A stretch of DNA of 64,000 nt, taken from Hetaerina americana. Taxonomy: Eukaryota; Arthropoda; Insecta; Odonata; Calopterygidae. Under the pieces are notes generated by a model. It searched no databases. It had not been told where the DNA came from and worked only from the letters and a program-made list of their open reading frames with translations. This document shows positions 35,262 through 48,899 of this stretch, in pieces. A program made the position numbers and the translations under genes. Each line of letters opens with the position of its first letter. Position 1 is the first letter of the stretch. The DNA is taken from positions 434,001-498,000 of the forward strand of contig JAKTNV010000078.1 in the NCBI GenBank assembly GCA_022747635.1, written 5' to 3'.

Positions 35262-37769
35262 ACGTGCTGAGACTTAACTAAACTTGCTAAATAAAGATAC
35301 TATCACTTAAAATCACGCAAATCCGAGTTCCCATGATTTGGGTGTATCATCTTTTTTTTTAATTTTTTTCTCTCGATCTGAATTTCCCGTTGATTGGTTT
35401 AGTATATTTTCGTTGGTACTATAGTAAATCAGTTAAAATAGGTTTTTGCGACACTCGTATTTTCAACTGTTAGCAACAAGCTATTTCCATTTTTACGCCC
35501 GCATTAATGTTCGTTTACAGCAAAGAAACGTATCAGAAGATGTTTAAAAAAGTGTCGCTCCCTCTTAACTTTATTGGTGTATGCCCTCTGAGGGAAAGGC
35601 CGCTTTGACGTAGGCGAATGTATCAATTCACGCGAACTGATATCTGAGTTAATGAGTTATTTTAAAGTTGATTTTATGGCGATACGAAATCCTAACCAGC
35701 AAAAGCATACTCGTATATCTGTCCTATTCACTCTCCCAATCCAGAGGAAAAATAAAGAATAGGCATTTTCCAAATTCGGAGAACGGTTTGCCATCAGCTA
35801 GCTGGTAACCGGTAAACTTTCAACCGATAAGTGAAAACATGCCATATAATGCGACGGTCCATCGCATCAGCTTGAAGCAAGGAGTATGTAGAGTTATCTG
35901 AGAAAAAAATTGAAGTTCAGTTGGCTGACACCCCACGAATTTTTATTTCACCAAGTAATACCATGGCTTACTGTACTGGAATATTATTATTTCAACTCAC
36001 GTTAAAACGTTAGTAAAAATACGGAAGAAATTTACATAATTATAGAAATCATTGACCGCTCCAGAATTATCCAAAGAGGTGGTAAAGATCAAGGAATGCC
36101 CCTATTTTTTGAAGTTTTTGGTTACTTTGCTTTTTTATCCTTATGTAATGATATGAAATTTCTGTAGGATCTCCACACTCTTAACACAATACTCAGTATA
36201 TCATGAGAATGCTTATTACCAAAGAAGAGTTTATGTTTGACGACAAAGGTCTCCAGCATGAAACGGCTCATGTCTCAAAACAGATTGTCTCATTATTTTT
36301 TTAACTTAATGAAATGGTTGTTTCTTTTTGTCTTTTAAAACTCGAAAAAACGTTTATAATTGGAAATATTCTGCTAAAAACAAATAAGCCTTGAATGAAT
36401 TTTTTCTAAACAGCAGGGTGAGAATACTTTCTCTTTCAAAGAAATCTCATCTATTCGGGTGACATGCATTTAAATATTATCTAAACAACTGTGTTTCCAG
36501 TATTTCAACATGCTTGAAGAACGTCAATTTTCCTATTTTAAGGCAAAAAAGATATTTTTAACTTTTTTAAACAAAAACTTTTAAAATGATTCCCGTTTTA
36601 ATTGTGATAGAATAAACATTTTTAGGTATCATTGAAACATTTTAATTTAGTGAGAGTAAAATAGATTTTCCCTATCAAGTGATCTCTTGGCTGTACTGAA
36701 GTCAGTACTCTCAACATGCATAAATCATAGTTTGACTTAAGCTCTCATTTTTTATTTTATTTATTTTTCATCTTTTGGTTAGTTTCGATAAAAAGGTAAA
36801 CTCATTGAAACCTTTGAGCTTCTATTCACAAGTCCTGTAATTCTATGCTTTAATTTTGATAACATTGTCACAAATTATAAAATAAGAATTTCAGTTAAAT
36901 ATAACGCGAATGACCTAAGATGATTCATCTACGCTGTAGCCTTCACACTTAGGGTTAACTCCCTTTAATCGGGTAGACCTGAATATTACTCACGGATTGA
37001 GTAAATTTCACTTTATAAGGAAATTTAATGCCCTTCCTCTATTTTATACCCATTCTAACGAAAAAATTTCGACAGGGCATTAGTTTTTGGATAAAAAATT
37101 TTGACGGAAATTTTTATGAAAGAATCATATTTTGGTTGATGATTTAATTTTAGCGTAAGTTTGAGTGTCACTAAAAAGTATGAAAACATCCCTAAGGCTA
37201 CATGCACAAAAGGACGCGGTATGGTTACCAGATTGCGAGCTTTTGAGATTTTTAATTTTTCGCCGGGAGTATTTATGAGTTTCGCTCACCTGAGGCACGT
37301 GTCAATTTTTAATTAATTGTTCAGTAAACTCTTACTAAATGATAATTCATTCTATGCAAAGTACTGACAAACGTTTCGCACTGATTAATTTCCTATCCAA
37401 ATTCGAGATTAAATTTTTACGAAAAGTAAATCAATTTTAAATGCATTGGAATATGAAAAAATAGCGATTACTGCTAATGTTCATTTATTTTCAAAACCAT
37501 TGGATTCTAAAATAGCCTGAATTCCTTTGTGAAATATTATTTATTATAAATATTTGATAGCGTAAACACTTTAATCTAGGTGCAACCATACTTATTCTAG
37601 CTGAAAATCAACGTTTGGTAGATCGACTAATGTAGCCCTTATCATTAATGTGATGAACGACGTGATAATGTGAATGCCTGAATATGTAAAAATTATTTTA
37701 GAAGGTAAAATAAAACAATTTATGGCGTCCCTTGGTGAAAATTCTTCATATTGAACTTAAAATTAAACC
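35260..37769. other. Intergenic, nothing recognised
   Basis: AT-rich and apparently free of the RTE, SINE and CR1-like families found to the left. No exon-like frame or CpG-rich stretch was seen. Confidence 0.4.
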
Positions 37770-37811
37770 ACTTGGCTTTTCCACATAAAACCATATGTGG
37801 AAAAGCCAAGT
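37770..37811. mobile_element. Arm-only foldback copy E5
   Basis: A 17-bp inverted repeat ACTTGGCTTTTCCACAT / ATGTGGAAAAGCCAAGT with an 8-base loop. The sequence matches the arm of E2 (TATGTGGAAAAACCAAGTG), and the 8-bp TAAACCAC at 37,764-37,771 recurs at 37,813-37,820. The core and terminal box are absent. Confidence 0.6.
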
Positions 37812-38059
37812 ATAAACCACGTTCAATATTTTAGAAGGGTTAAAATTTTGAAAGTGAGATAATTTCTTATATGAATAGCTTAGTGATTTTCTTATGCCAT
37901 GGTACTATATTTTGTCAATTTATTGGAGTCTCTGGTATCGTAATACCGTCTCGGTAAACTTGTGAGTCTATGTTGAGTGATAAAGTTTGTATTTGACTAC
38001 TACTGGGACTGGATTGCCACAGAATAATAAACATTTTTCCTTCATTCTTTTTTCATCGT

Positions 38060-38430
38060 AAAGAGAGGGAGGAGGCGTTTCGCAGCTTATTTTGGCATCA
38101 CCGGTGGGCGTACCGCTCCCGGCGAGGCTGGCGCCCTTCAAAGCCGACAGCGCCAGCTCTCCCCGCTCCCTCGTACCACCCCGGTTCTTCCCCCACACTC
38201 GGCTTTAGTTGGACCTTTCGCCGTCCGAGGGCGCGCAAGAGGTCGGCCCGGCCCGGAAGAGGAAGTGACGGTACACCGCTACAGGGGGACGAGTCTTCGC
38301 GTGCTCGGCGCGCGAGTTGGGAGGGCTGTTGCTCCGTTTCGAACCTTGTCTCAACGGATTGGCCACGCGCAACCTCGAAGCCCTCGGAGTCAGGGGCCGG
38401 CGTTTGGTAGTGGGCCGCCATCAAAGGTAG
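38060..38430 (+). promoter_or_regulatory. CpG-rich island with a splice-donor-like end; possible first exon
   Basis: An abrupt change from AT-rich to GC- and CpG-rich DNA (for example GGCCCGGCCCGGAAGAGGAA and CTCGGCGCGCGAGTTGGG). On the + strand it ends with CATCAAAG|GTAGGT (donor at 38,427). This is the arrangement expected of a promoter plus a non-coding or short first exon. Open frames on both strands here follow from composition and show no motifs. Transcript and direction are inferred. Confidence 0.4.
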
Positions 38431-39690
38431 GTGGAATTTTATTTTGGAAGATAGAGTCTAAATTTTACGCTGTCGAGATTCGCAAAAGTGATTAGCAACG
38501 CGTGTGTTAAACTGTGGTAATATTTATTTTTATTTTGGAAATTCTTTCCTTTTGAAGTGCTACGACAGTAAACTGGATTTTCTCTGTGGACAAATAGGAA
38601 CATTCAAATTATATCAATGCATGTGACTTCCTTCCTAGGAAAATATCACATTACCGTTTTATTTACTCTGTTTTTAAGAGATTATGTCGGTTGTCAAGAA
38701 TGGAGATCGAATGCAAAATTATTCGTGCGGGTAAATACGGTGGGAATCATGAATTACTAAATTTCCTCGAGATTTAATCATGTGATTCAATATCATGTGC
38801 GCTGCATGATGGAAATCCAACGGCGATTACGAAGTTCTGATTAATGTAATATATTGTGATAGGCCAAGGTCTTCACCACTTTTATACCTATGAATTAATT
38901 GTGATAGCATTAAGATGCATTAATTTAACCTTCGATTCGGTTAAAACCACTCAGAAAACATTGCTCCAGCTGTGTACTCCACAAGCTAATTATTCCTGAA
39001 GCAATGTTGCTATATAAAATGAAAAAGAAAGATGTATATGATATATTTTTGAAATACGGTTTTATTGACTTGATTCTTTCAAAAACAGCGTCAATCGATT
39101 AAGTAGCTCAGCTGTTAAACATGGTGTTTTTTTGTTGCAAATACGTAATTAGTCCTGATTTTAGTTTTAACCGAAATACTCGCTAATGAATGACCGTGCA
39201 TAACTGTTTTGAGACGCTTTCGGATAGTATTCACATCACATCATTATTTGAGACAGAGCACTTGAGAAACTTCTAGCCTATGAATATTAAAACTATAAAT
39301 AAATTAAATACTCTTGCCTTTTTTTAGCACGTACCTTGTATCAAACTCAGAATGTATCATGCTTCTAAAGTTATCTAGGTTCCATAAATATTTCAATATC
39401 ACTCCCATTTCAAACCGTATTATTTGTGGAATTAAAATAGGTGAAGTATCTAGCGGTTTCATTTTATGATCAAAAAAGTGTAAGCTCATGTCAGGTCTGT
39501 CCACCGAGGCATGGCGAAGAAAAACTCCTGTTCACGCGTAATTGCGATCAGGAAGGGCAGGTTGTGTCAAGAAGGGGAGTTCAGCCTAATTCTTGCCACA
39601 GAACCGTAATAGATTCAAACGTCGTGGGGCAACGAATCAATTCATGAATGCCCAGACCCGCGACATTCGTTTAGCAGATTATTCTTTAGT
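38431..39690. other. Unassigned AT-rich DNA between two CpG-rich islands
   Basis: No repeat family, gene or motif recognised. It would be first-intron sequence if the island at 38.1-38.4 kb is a first exon. Confidence 0.35.
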
Positions 39691-39699
39691 GAAGACCCT

Positions 39700-40310
39700 C
39701 ATCGATCCCCCTCCCCTGCTTTCGGAATGTAATTCCTCAGTTTCCCTTTTCGACGCCTAGAAGGCGGTTTGGCAGGCAGGTAAGACGGTGGTTCAAAGGA
39801 GCCGCCCTCCGATTTCCGGTCGACGCCGCACGCGCAGATCGTCCCGCACCGCACGCCCCGGGTACCGCGATCCGCGTGCCCTTGAGGACATTATTCCGGG
39901 GAAGGAGGGGGCCGTGGCGAATCTACGCCATGAAGCTTTCGGCAAGACATCCTCCTCCCTTTTCGTCCATTTTCCCCGTTTTCTCGTCCTCGCCCGCGTT
40001 CCCCGAAGGCTGTTTGTGCATGCAGGAGCACGGGGGTGTTCCCGGGTCCTTCCCGCGACGCACTTTCGCCCGCCCAGCCGGCCGACCGCCGTTTGAGGGG
40101 TTTCTTAACCTAATCCAATGCTTACCGCTGCCGTGCGGTGTGTCGATCTGGCAGTGACGTCACTAGGCACTTGTGAGACTTGTGAGCGTCTCACCGCTTC
40201 CCTCACAAGGCCAACCTTCTCTTTGTCGACACCCCTTATCCCGCCAACGCGACCATCTTCCCACTTCCCCATCGTCGGCGTATGCGCGTTACCCTATTGA
40301 AGTGGGGAGG
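39700..40310 (+). promoter_or_regulatory. CpG-rich island with splice-donor-like site and CRE palindrome
   Basis: GC-rich stretch with GGCAGGCAG|GTAAGA at 39,780, a strong + strand donor sequence, and a consensus cAMP-response element TGACGTCA at 40,155-40,162. Polypyrimidine stretches are common. Open frames of about 60-100 codons on the + strand contain no recognisable domain. Confidence 0.4.
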
Positions 40311-42040
40311 ACGAAAGACGCACTCTCGTAGTTCATTATCTAGCACTATGACTCTGGGAAAGAAGGAAATTTCGAATGATTTCTCTGTCACCTATGATCC
40401 AAAGAGTTTCAGGTAGGAGAAGTGTTCTAGCAATTTTAGTACTCATTATTATTTCTTACGGTATGCCGATTGTTTTTTCTCCCCATATATTCACATCGCA
40501 ATGCACCCCATGTTCCGTATTAGTGGAACATTTAAACACGCGAACATTTGTGTTTTTGCCAGCTTAAACGAAAAAGATTTTTTTAAGAATGAAAAGACAG
40601 CTACAAATTTTTATATTTGCGTATTTAAACTTTACTTTTAGATTCAATTTCACCACGGGCTTCCAAAGTCCAAAAGTTCACGGCTTCTGAAAAATCATAG
40701 CAAAGGTTTGAATAAGATTTGCCCTAGAAAAAATGTGGGAAATAATTCGGGTCATTCTCCGTCAATATCTGAATTTCACTTCCATACTTTCCCTTTTTAT
40801 AAACTCTCGGGAAATCAATGAGAGTTCATCGGAATCAAATTATTTGATTGTCAAGATCGCTGTTTTTAATGTTTAAATATTTTATGCACTGGCCTATAAA
40901 AAGTAAGTTAATTTTTCATCGTGGAGAAAATGAAATAGGATAGTAAAAATTATAATCATATTAATAATGGCGTAATGTTATTTTTCGAGGCAGAATTAAC
41001 CTCTACCATCCTACTATCGGGTTAAACAACAGGCATAGTAATAAACGCAATATTCGCTTAAATTTCGTTTTTTTTAAGATATTATAAAATATGTTTATTA
41101 CATCTTAAATTTTGCTACTTCATCTAACCTTTTTCCTGTACAGTTAAATATAAACCTCGAAGTTTAAGTTATCTTAGGCAAAATTATCGTTGTTACTCAA
41201 TAATATTCAACAGAGTTCATTTTCCCAATGTCAATATTCTCGACTTCAAATTTAAATTTCCATTTGTTTTTGAGGTGATAATTGAGGATCAAGTAGATAA
41301 AAACATGTAACTTTGTTTTGTAGAGACATTTCATTTTTAATGCATTGGGAACATTTTTATGTGTTCACCATTATTATGAGCAAGTCTCATTTGTAATATG
41401 CTACTTGAGCTGTTTATGCTTCGTCATTCAGTGCATTATGACTTCAAACGTATTAATTAGCAGTTTGAAGAGAATTTATTTTTTTTAAAGATTTTAAAAC
41501 CACTCTGGATCAAATGTTCACTGAAAGGGCATAAATTTGAAAGAGCGAACGAAAGAGTTAAAGAAAGTTTCAGTGAAAATTAGGTAATGAAACTTTTTTG
41601 TGGCACAGGCTAAAATCTTGCGCACGGAAGAATTTCTTTGAAAGGTGTCGAAAAGGCTATCCTTTCAGTTATTTAAATAAAAAAAAGACATATTTTCCTT
41701 TTGACAGATACATTTTATAAAAAAAATCCTGGAAAGGTTTACCATAGATGACACACATCAAGATAAATTCCGGATATTGCTACGTATAAAATATCATTTA
41801 CAATTAGGTGCCAAAAAAACCTGTTTAACACCTATGAATCAGCAGTATCTTAAAAATAAAAAAATATTGCTTGAGGAAAATATTATTTATATTTTTAAGG
41901 AATTTCCTCATTGCTATTTTTAATACAATGGATGAAGCAGCCTATTAAAGTGACAGTGAAAATGACAATAATATGTCAAATCACTTCTACCTCAGAATTC
42001 CCCCATGGGAGCTTTTTTTGACAACTTAATAAAACTCTGC
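40311..42040. other. Unassigned AT-rich DNA
   Basis: Nothing recognised; no repeats of the families found elsewhere in the window. Confidence 0.35.
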
Positions 42041-42044
42041 CTCA

Positions 42045-42480
42045 GCATAATATGCAAGAGACTACTCTAGTAACCTCCCCGTTCGTATCTTGGGCGAGCA
42101 AACACCTCGAAAATACGTTTGACTGGATTCATACAAGGGGAATCCCACATCCCCGTCCTTCAACGACGAACTTTCGACTCAACCGAGCTCCGGGGACAGG
42201 GGGTGCAGTTTCCGACCGGAGATGGCCGCATAGAGATCGAGGGGACGTCGCAGGCCCGCTTTAACATGAGTGAGGGCTCTCGGCGCCTTATAATCCTCGA
42301 GATGGGGGTGGGGGCACTGCTCTTTGTTTCCCTTTCACACCATCACAATCCCGCCGCTACCAAACAAAATGTCGGTCGCGGCAGTGCCGCATAAGCGATG
42401 GGGGACTAGGGAAGGACGGACGGCCTTGCCGTCAGCGCATAAAACGAGATCGGGTAGCTAGACACCCTATCGATCATCCA
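42045..42480. promoter_or_regulatory. CpG-rich island
   Basis: GC- and CpG-rich (CTTTCGACTCAACCGAGCTC, then GAGGGGACGTCGCAGGCCCG), third in a series within 5 kb. No convincing exon or core promoter can be named. Confidence 0.35.
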
Positions 42481-42606
42481 ACCAATTCAAAACCACCACC
42501 CCTTCACTCCCCGTATCCCCATCCCCCTCTCATCACCCGCCCTTATAAATCCTTCTGGTCGCCCTGCCAATGTGCTCCAATCTTGGCATCACCGTCCTGA
42601 TATGTG

Positions 42607-42609
<3 letters not shown>

Positions 42610-42653
<44 letters not shown>
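42610..42653. repeat. (TA)n microsatellite
   Basis: About 44 bases of TA, followed by ACACAC and ACGCACGTG repeats to about 42,690. Confidence 0.95.
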
Positions 42654-42657
<4 letters not shown>

Positions 42658-42829
42658 GATACACACACACATACACGCACGTGCCGCGTGCGCATGTGTT
42701 TGTAAAAGGAAAAGAAGTAGAAAAATATAAAAAAGGACTAACACAGGATTGGTTTGGAAGGTGGAATAATAAGGATCCCAAGCATAAAAAATTTCCTTGG
42801 CCAGATCGAAAATTTCCTTTTCTTGGCCC

Positions 42830-43230
42830 TTTCATCATGCCGCGCACCTGGCTGTCGATTTCTTCCCTCCTGATGTCATACCTCCCACCTACTCGTACAT
42901 CCCTTTGTCTCACGTGTACTCTTTGCGTCGCAGGATCCAATCCAGGCTATCGTCAGCGTTGCTCAAAACCCACATCAGCATTTTAAGCCTTCGGCCCCCG
43001 AGGCACAGAGCATTAGTTCTTTAACGGCCCTCGACCGAGTCATAAAACGTATCCAAGTAAGCTGCTGAAGGAGGGGATGAATCGTGGTTCCACCCGCGAT
43101 TGATCAATTTGTTGGTCAAGCAATCCAGATGCCGTAGTGCAAAGCTGGTTCGTGTGTTAAGTTTAGGTGGATTTCATGAACCGAGTCGCGGGTCTCGAAC
43201 CTGGCCATAAAAGTTGGTTGATACGAGAGA
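42830..43230. promoter_or_regulatory. Moderately CpG-rich stretch
   Basis: Contains CTTCGGCCCCCGAGGC, CCCTCGACCGAGTC and CGAGTCGCGGGTCTCGAACC. It may be the tail of the 42-kb island, separated from it by a microsatellite. The GTCGCGGGTCTCGAACCTGG stretch near 43,186 resembles a B box on the - strand, but no A box was found. Confidence 0.3.
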
Positions 43231-43331
43231 TTTGAGTGATGGAAAATTAACACATCGAAACAGGAGGAAAGTGTTGTTTTCACATTTGTTGAAACCAGTG
43301 AATTTATTGCGTATAATAATTAGCTTAAATG

Positions 43332-43540
43332 TGTTCATAGAATGAAGCACACACTGCTTTTTTCCACTGTTGTTTATTTTGGTATCACTAGTTTCAACGC
43401 CTAACCGTCACCATTAGCTACCTGATGATGACGTCTAAGCGTTAAAATTAGTAGTACCAAAATAAATATCAGTGGAAAAATACATTGTGTTCTTCATTCC
43501 ATGAACATGAACTTCCATAAAGTTGAGCCAGAAACCATCG
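43332..43540 (+). mobile_element. Foldback element E4 (GTGGAA-box / hammerhead-like core family), diverged
   Basis: An imperfect inverted repeat runs 43,332-43,507, with arms containing TTTTTCCACTG and CAGTGGAAAAA. The core at 43,422-43,447 is CTGATGA-TGACG-TCTAAG-CGTTA-AAA; its mirror in the left arm (about 43,391-43,420) is similar. A weak terminal box follows at 43,511-43,536 (CTTCCATAAAGTTGAGCCAG). A flanking duplication is not clear. It is the most diverged full copy. Confidence 0.65.
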
Positions 43541-46500
43541 AATAAGTGTGAATAAACGGGCATGTTCTATTTCAAAGTCATCGGAATGCTAACATATAAG
43601 TATTTTATTTAATTAAATTCTAATAATGATTTAAAAAATAACCTTAATAATTATTTTGTCTTTGTCCGTCATGGGTATTTTAATGCTTTAGTTAATTAGT
43701 CTTTTTAATGAGTTTAGAGCAGACGTTTTCAAAGTGTAAAAACCTCATTAATGCGATGTAGTTTAGATGAACTGGCTTAATTACATATGATGGAATTTGA
43801 AATTTATAAAATCATCTACTGTAATTAAATTATGTGAATCCAAAGAACTTACTAGTATATTAAGTACAAAAATAAACCTTTTTTTCTCAAATGTTTGATT
43901 TAAAGTATATTTCAATGTGCCATGCCAATATCCGTCAAGCGCTTTCGTCGGTTTTGTCAAAAATAAATAGCCAGGGCACCAAGGCTGTTAAAGTTAGATT
44001 GATGATGTATTCTAAATTCTGATAGTGAAATATTATTTTAAATAAAGAAAGCATGGTGTCTTTCTTCTCAAAGCGAATAATAAAGAGTAAGCATTTCCGA
44101 AAATATGGAAGAGGAGAAGAAACCTTTTGGGCAAGCAAGTTAGATATGATGATTATCAGCGTAGTCAGCTTTGGTTTTAAGCTTAAAGGTATATTGATAT
44201 GGAAGGCATTAATTAAGGGATAAATTCATATGTTTTTTAAGATCAATTTTAAATGAGAAATTAAGGTTGAATGTAGATAGGGGGAAACTGAGAAGGATTT
44301 TTTGACGGGGATATGATACGCTTGAGCTTGAGTGGCAGGTAAATGGTTTACTTCTACAACCAGTTTAGGAGAATTATTGCAGCGGCGGAGAACTAAAAAA
44401 TAAGATGTGAAGTGATAATTTTGAAAGTTTTATAATTGATTCCTTTATCACTCCTATTCGTTTAGCCTAAATGGTTATCGGCAAAACAGTGAAGGCCAAT
44501 ACGTAACTAAGAACAACGAAAAAATTGTGTGTGTGTCGGTATGAGTAGGGTTTCATCCCATAAAAATGAATTATTAACATATTTGCGATCGATAAGATAC
44601 TTTAGAATATTTTATTTCATTAAATATGCGTTATGAGCCGTATTCTGTATAATTATACTTAATTTCTAATTGTAAAACGATAAATTGGACATATTATGGT
44701 AATAGTTATTTGAAATATTTTTATATAGAAGATATTTAAATTGACTTCCATGACCTGCAAAAGGAAGGAACAAATAGCATTGGCTTTTTTCTTTAACGTT
44801 TTCAATGATTGGAGATTCAGGAGTTTCGTGTATCCACTGTTGTTTTTCCCTTTAACAGATTTTTGAAATATACTTCAATTACGAGGAAAATTAAAAGTGT
44901 TAAATGGATGCTGTTCAACAATGAAACCAAGCGAAGTCAATCTAAGCTAAGCAAATCTTCTATATATTCCATGAGTATTATTTATCTCGTTTTTTAATAG
45001 AACTCGGGGGCAAAAACTACATCAGCAAGTTTAAGGAACATTTTCTCTTTCAATGCGGTTGGCCTTGGACGCCTCATTCGATGAGTCTTCAGGATGTTTT
45101 CTTTCACTTCAAATCACCGGAATAATACATCTCTGATGAATTGAAGTCCTTTTGCCGAACTTAAAAAAGACCTGCGTAAAATAATTTATCCTGCCGGGAG
45201 AAAGGATCAAAGCTTTTTTTTCGGAATCTCTTTTGTAGGTTTTTAAGGGTTTCAAATTGTCAAATCTCATTAATTTATCTCGCCAATGTGAACACAAAAA
45301 GAAAAATTTCTGAAATATTTAGATAAATGTAACACCCAAATATCATAATGTGGATGGCATTGGATAACATTTTAAGATGGAGGAAGATGTTTGGAATTGG
45401 AGTTGATGTCTGCTATTTGGTGAGACAATTATATACGTACATATTTGTGTATAGTGCATCTCCGCACTGCAGTGCTTTTTCTAGTTAGTATCCGGTTTGT
45501 TACGCAACACACATCACACACATGCATATCCGGTTGCATTTTCCGTAAAAAGCCTTTGGAGGGGCGTAAAAGATACATTCGGCTAAATGGGATGCGCAAA
45601 AGAGGATTTACGCGTGAGGAGATATTATCTGTTAATTTCAAAGTTAAGTGCTCAGTTTAGAGCAGGATAAATAGAAGAAAAAGGAAATGTCCGATTGTTT
45701 TGGGGTGAAAATAAACGGAAGGTGGGTCGTTCCGAACTAAGCTATTTGTCTTTTGTCCCTTACACGCGTTATTGCCTCGAGAAGCCAGTTCAAATGTGTT
45801 TCCCTTTTCGGAGAATATCCCAGATCCTCTCATTCTACCCTCATCACCTCTCCTGCATCCCACCTCCGATCCATTCACATCCTCTTCTATCTCGTTTCCG
45901 GAATTTCTTTCCTTTGGATCTGGACTATTCCTACTAGTCCCATGGGACAATAAATATATTTACCTATCTAACCTTTTCCTTCCTTTCTCATGGACGTAGA
46001 GGATAAGAAAAGTGGGTCGTCATGATGAACAGTAGAGCAGTGAAAGAGTGGCAAAGATAGCCTTGGGGTGATAGGAAGGAAAAGACAAAAAAAGGAAAGT
46101 AAGCGGAAAATGATTGAGGAGGGCGGACAGATGTCAAATAGAACGTATGGAAAATGTAAAAAGGTGAAATGTTTTGATACGTTTCTGGTCATAAATTTCC
46201 TTTGGGTGCTCCCGCTGGTATAATAACAAGCGATCATAACTTAGAGGGTATATTTTCAGCTGCCATAAAGACACTCCACGTTAAAGTCATGCAAGAGATG
46301 TACTGAACTTAGATCCTTTGAAAGTTGGATACACGACCTTGTTGTAGCATATTTCCTGATGAGTTTTTTGTTTCACATTATATCCGATCAAATTACCAAA
46401 TTTTGGATCGATAGGGCTCTAAAATTAATTCTTAAAAATCAAACCTACTGGTTACTTCCTACCATGGAGTTAACCTCCATAAACTTGACGCTTTTGAAAT

Positions 46501-48890
46501 TATTTGCTCTCTTTTGTAAGAAGCTATATTTATTTTTTCCTCCAGACGGATATTCGTAGATGTTATAAGACCTATACTTTCCAGCTATGAAATTAAATAT
46601 CTTGGAAATTTTGAAGTGGTTAAAATTTTTAATGAATATACCCATGTGAGTTGAATTAATCTTTTTGGATGCACCAGTTTCCGACTTGGACAGCTTTAAG
46701 CACTGTACAGCTGTTCAAGCTGGACAGTGACATTAAGCCATCACTGATGCCATGCTAGTCTTCTTACTGAGCTTCAAATTTACGTTTTTCCACGTATATA
46801 CCATTGCTATTAGGAAACTAGCTGGAAAAATTCAGCGTTTAAACTATAATCTTCTCTGAAAGGCTACAGCTTATCCGGGAATTCAAAGAAAAAGGAACTG
46901 ATAACTAGCGCCATTTTTGTAGGGTAAGAGATTTGGAGAGATGAAAAGACTACCATTTATAAAGTGAGAGGCATTAGAGTTGAACTGAGTCATGGTAGAA
47001 ATACGAATTTATCATCGAACTAGGGACACTTTCTTCCTTCGTTATGGATCGAGGCGTACTTTTATGTAACAGATTATTTGAGTTTATTTATTGCTCCGTA
47101 TATGTCGCCAAAAAGGCAGTTACATTTCAATGTGCAGTTAGGATAATATAAATGAAGAAGATATTTAAATATGTACTTGCCAACGCCCTCGCGTTCGTAA
47201 TAGTTGCAGAAAACTCCGAGAGTAGTGGACAATTAATATTTATACTGATGATATTTCATAGGACAAGTAAATATATTAATAAGAAAATCGGCTGGGATAA
47301 CGTTGCTATGGTATTAAACATAGTTTTATTATGATTGGTGAGTTCAGAGCATCATGAAAAAGATAAAAGTGTAGTGTTCTTCGCACCAAGCCTTTATGTG
47401 TATGAATTTCACGAATAAGGGGTAGGGTGGCATTTTCATATTTCTATGCCACCTTCGATTCCCCAGTTATGGTTTTTGCCGCAGGAAATAAAACATTCTT
47501 GGATCATGTCACTCCCTATCGGCTGACACTTCAGCTCCTTGAAGCTATTGGATGAAGGCTAAAAATATCTTCCTGGTGTGGGGAGTGGACTCATACAAAA
47601 GAAGGCAAGAACGGGTAAAAATATTTCACCTAGGTGTATGAAATGAAGTTTACAATTAAAGTAGAAGCCTTTGAATTTTATACATACAATTCACATTACT
47701 ATTTAGGTCAGTTCTTTTATTATTCTGACGGCAGGAGATCCGCATAGTGGAAAAGGCATGGCATTTTTTGAGTGCTTGCTACAGTTGGCTTACATGTATT
47801 CGAGTAGAAATTCATGAGAAATGAACGTATACTCTTTTCATTTAGTGAAGTATAATAAAGTGGTATTATATGGTACTTTTTATGGTTAATTTAGAGTTTT
47901 TCAATGTCACGCGGGCTTATTAAAAATATTTATAATTACTTTAAGTAAAGTTTAAAATAAAGATACATTTTCAAATTCACCCATGACCTAAGAAATACTA
48001 TACAGTGAAAACTGAAGTAACAATTTCACGAGTAAATGGTTTGAAATCCTACATGGAATAGCTAGGGAATGATGTGGCAAATTTCAATGATAAATGGTTA
48101 AGAATTACTGATTCGATTGAACTTATTAATCAGTTATTGAAAAGGTAATCATGTTTTGTGTTGAAGATATCAGGAAAATTGTTTCTAAGAATAGTTTTGG
48201 AAAAGTACATATTAACGATTCTAAATACGCTAAGAAGATGAGAGAATTTCTGAAGCGCATTCTAAGGTCTAAAAGAGATAGGGATGCAGAGGCGAGGAGG
48301 CAACATCTCCTTTAAAGAAACACAAATTCATCCATCGGAAAGTCTCTATAATATTCTGAATAAATGACACAACGCTGGACTTGATGCTTTTGAAATGGCA
48401 TTAGGGAAAATGATGAATTCGTTACATGTTTGCTTCAAAGAAATTAGTTAAATTAACGTAATCTAGTAATTTAATACCTAATGATAAAAACATGCACGTT
48501 GTGGCCTAAATTTAATTTTTAATGCTCCATAAAATAATGTTATTTTATTTATGACTTTTTTGAAAGACTTGCTTTAAAATATTCTCCAACTTAAAATTAA
48601 CAAAATAGTCTAATTTTAGTTAAATAGCCACACTTAAATTAATATCACGTGGAATCATGCACATTATTTGAAGCATTTTAAACTAATTTTCAAACTAACA
48701 GCATTCACGGTGTGATAGGGTGCTCGCTATTCTTTAACGCTCACTTTCTCTAATTCAACTGCTGACGTGAGTCTGAGAAGAGGAGGAAATAGATTCCGTT
48801 CCGTGTTAAACATAAGAACTTGTTACAATTGTGGACACAAAAATCGATAAAATTACATAAAGTCATGTAACATCCGCATTGATAAAGCGT
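43541..48890. other. Long unassigned stretch
   Basis: No gene or known repeat recognised. A pyrimidine-rich patch lies at 45,730-45,950 and a mixed GC patch at 45,460-45,620 (including GCACTGCAGTGC). TAAT-rich sequence is common throughout. Confidence 0.35.
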
Positions 48891-48899
48891 TTACTTTGG

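Noticed and set aside
34943..35281. 112-codon + strand open frame
   Set aside because: Mostly Tyr-Ile repeats from a TA microsatellite plus the mariner end.
38098..38424. 108-codon - strand open frame in the CpG island
   Set aside because: Arg/Gly/Pro-rich composition with no domain; expected in GC-rich DNA. The same holds for 39,788-40,096, 42,119-42,394 and 57,409-57,916.
43186..43206. tRNA-like B box in GC-rich patch
   Set aside because: No partner A box at the right distance.
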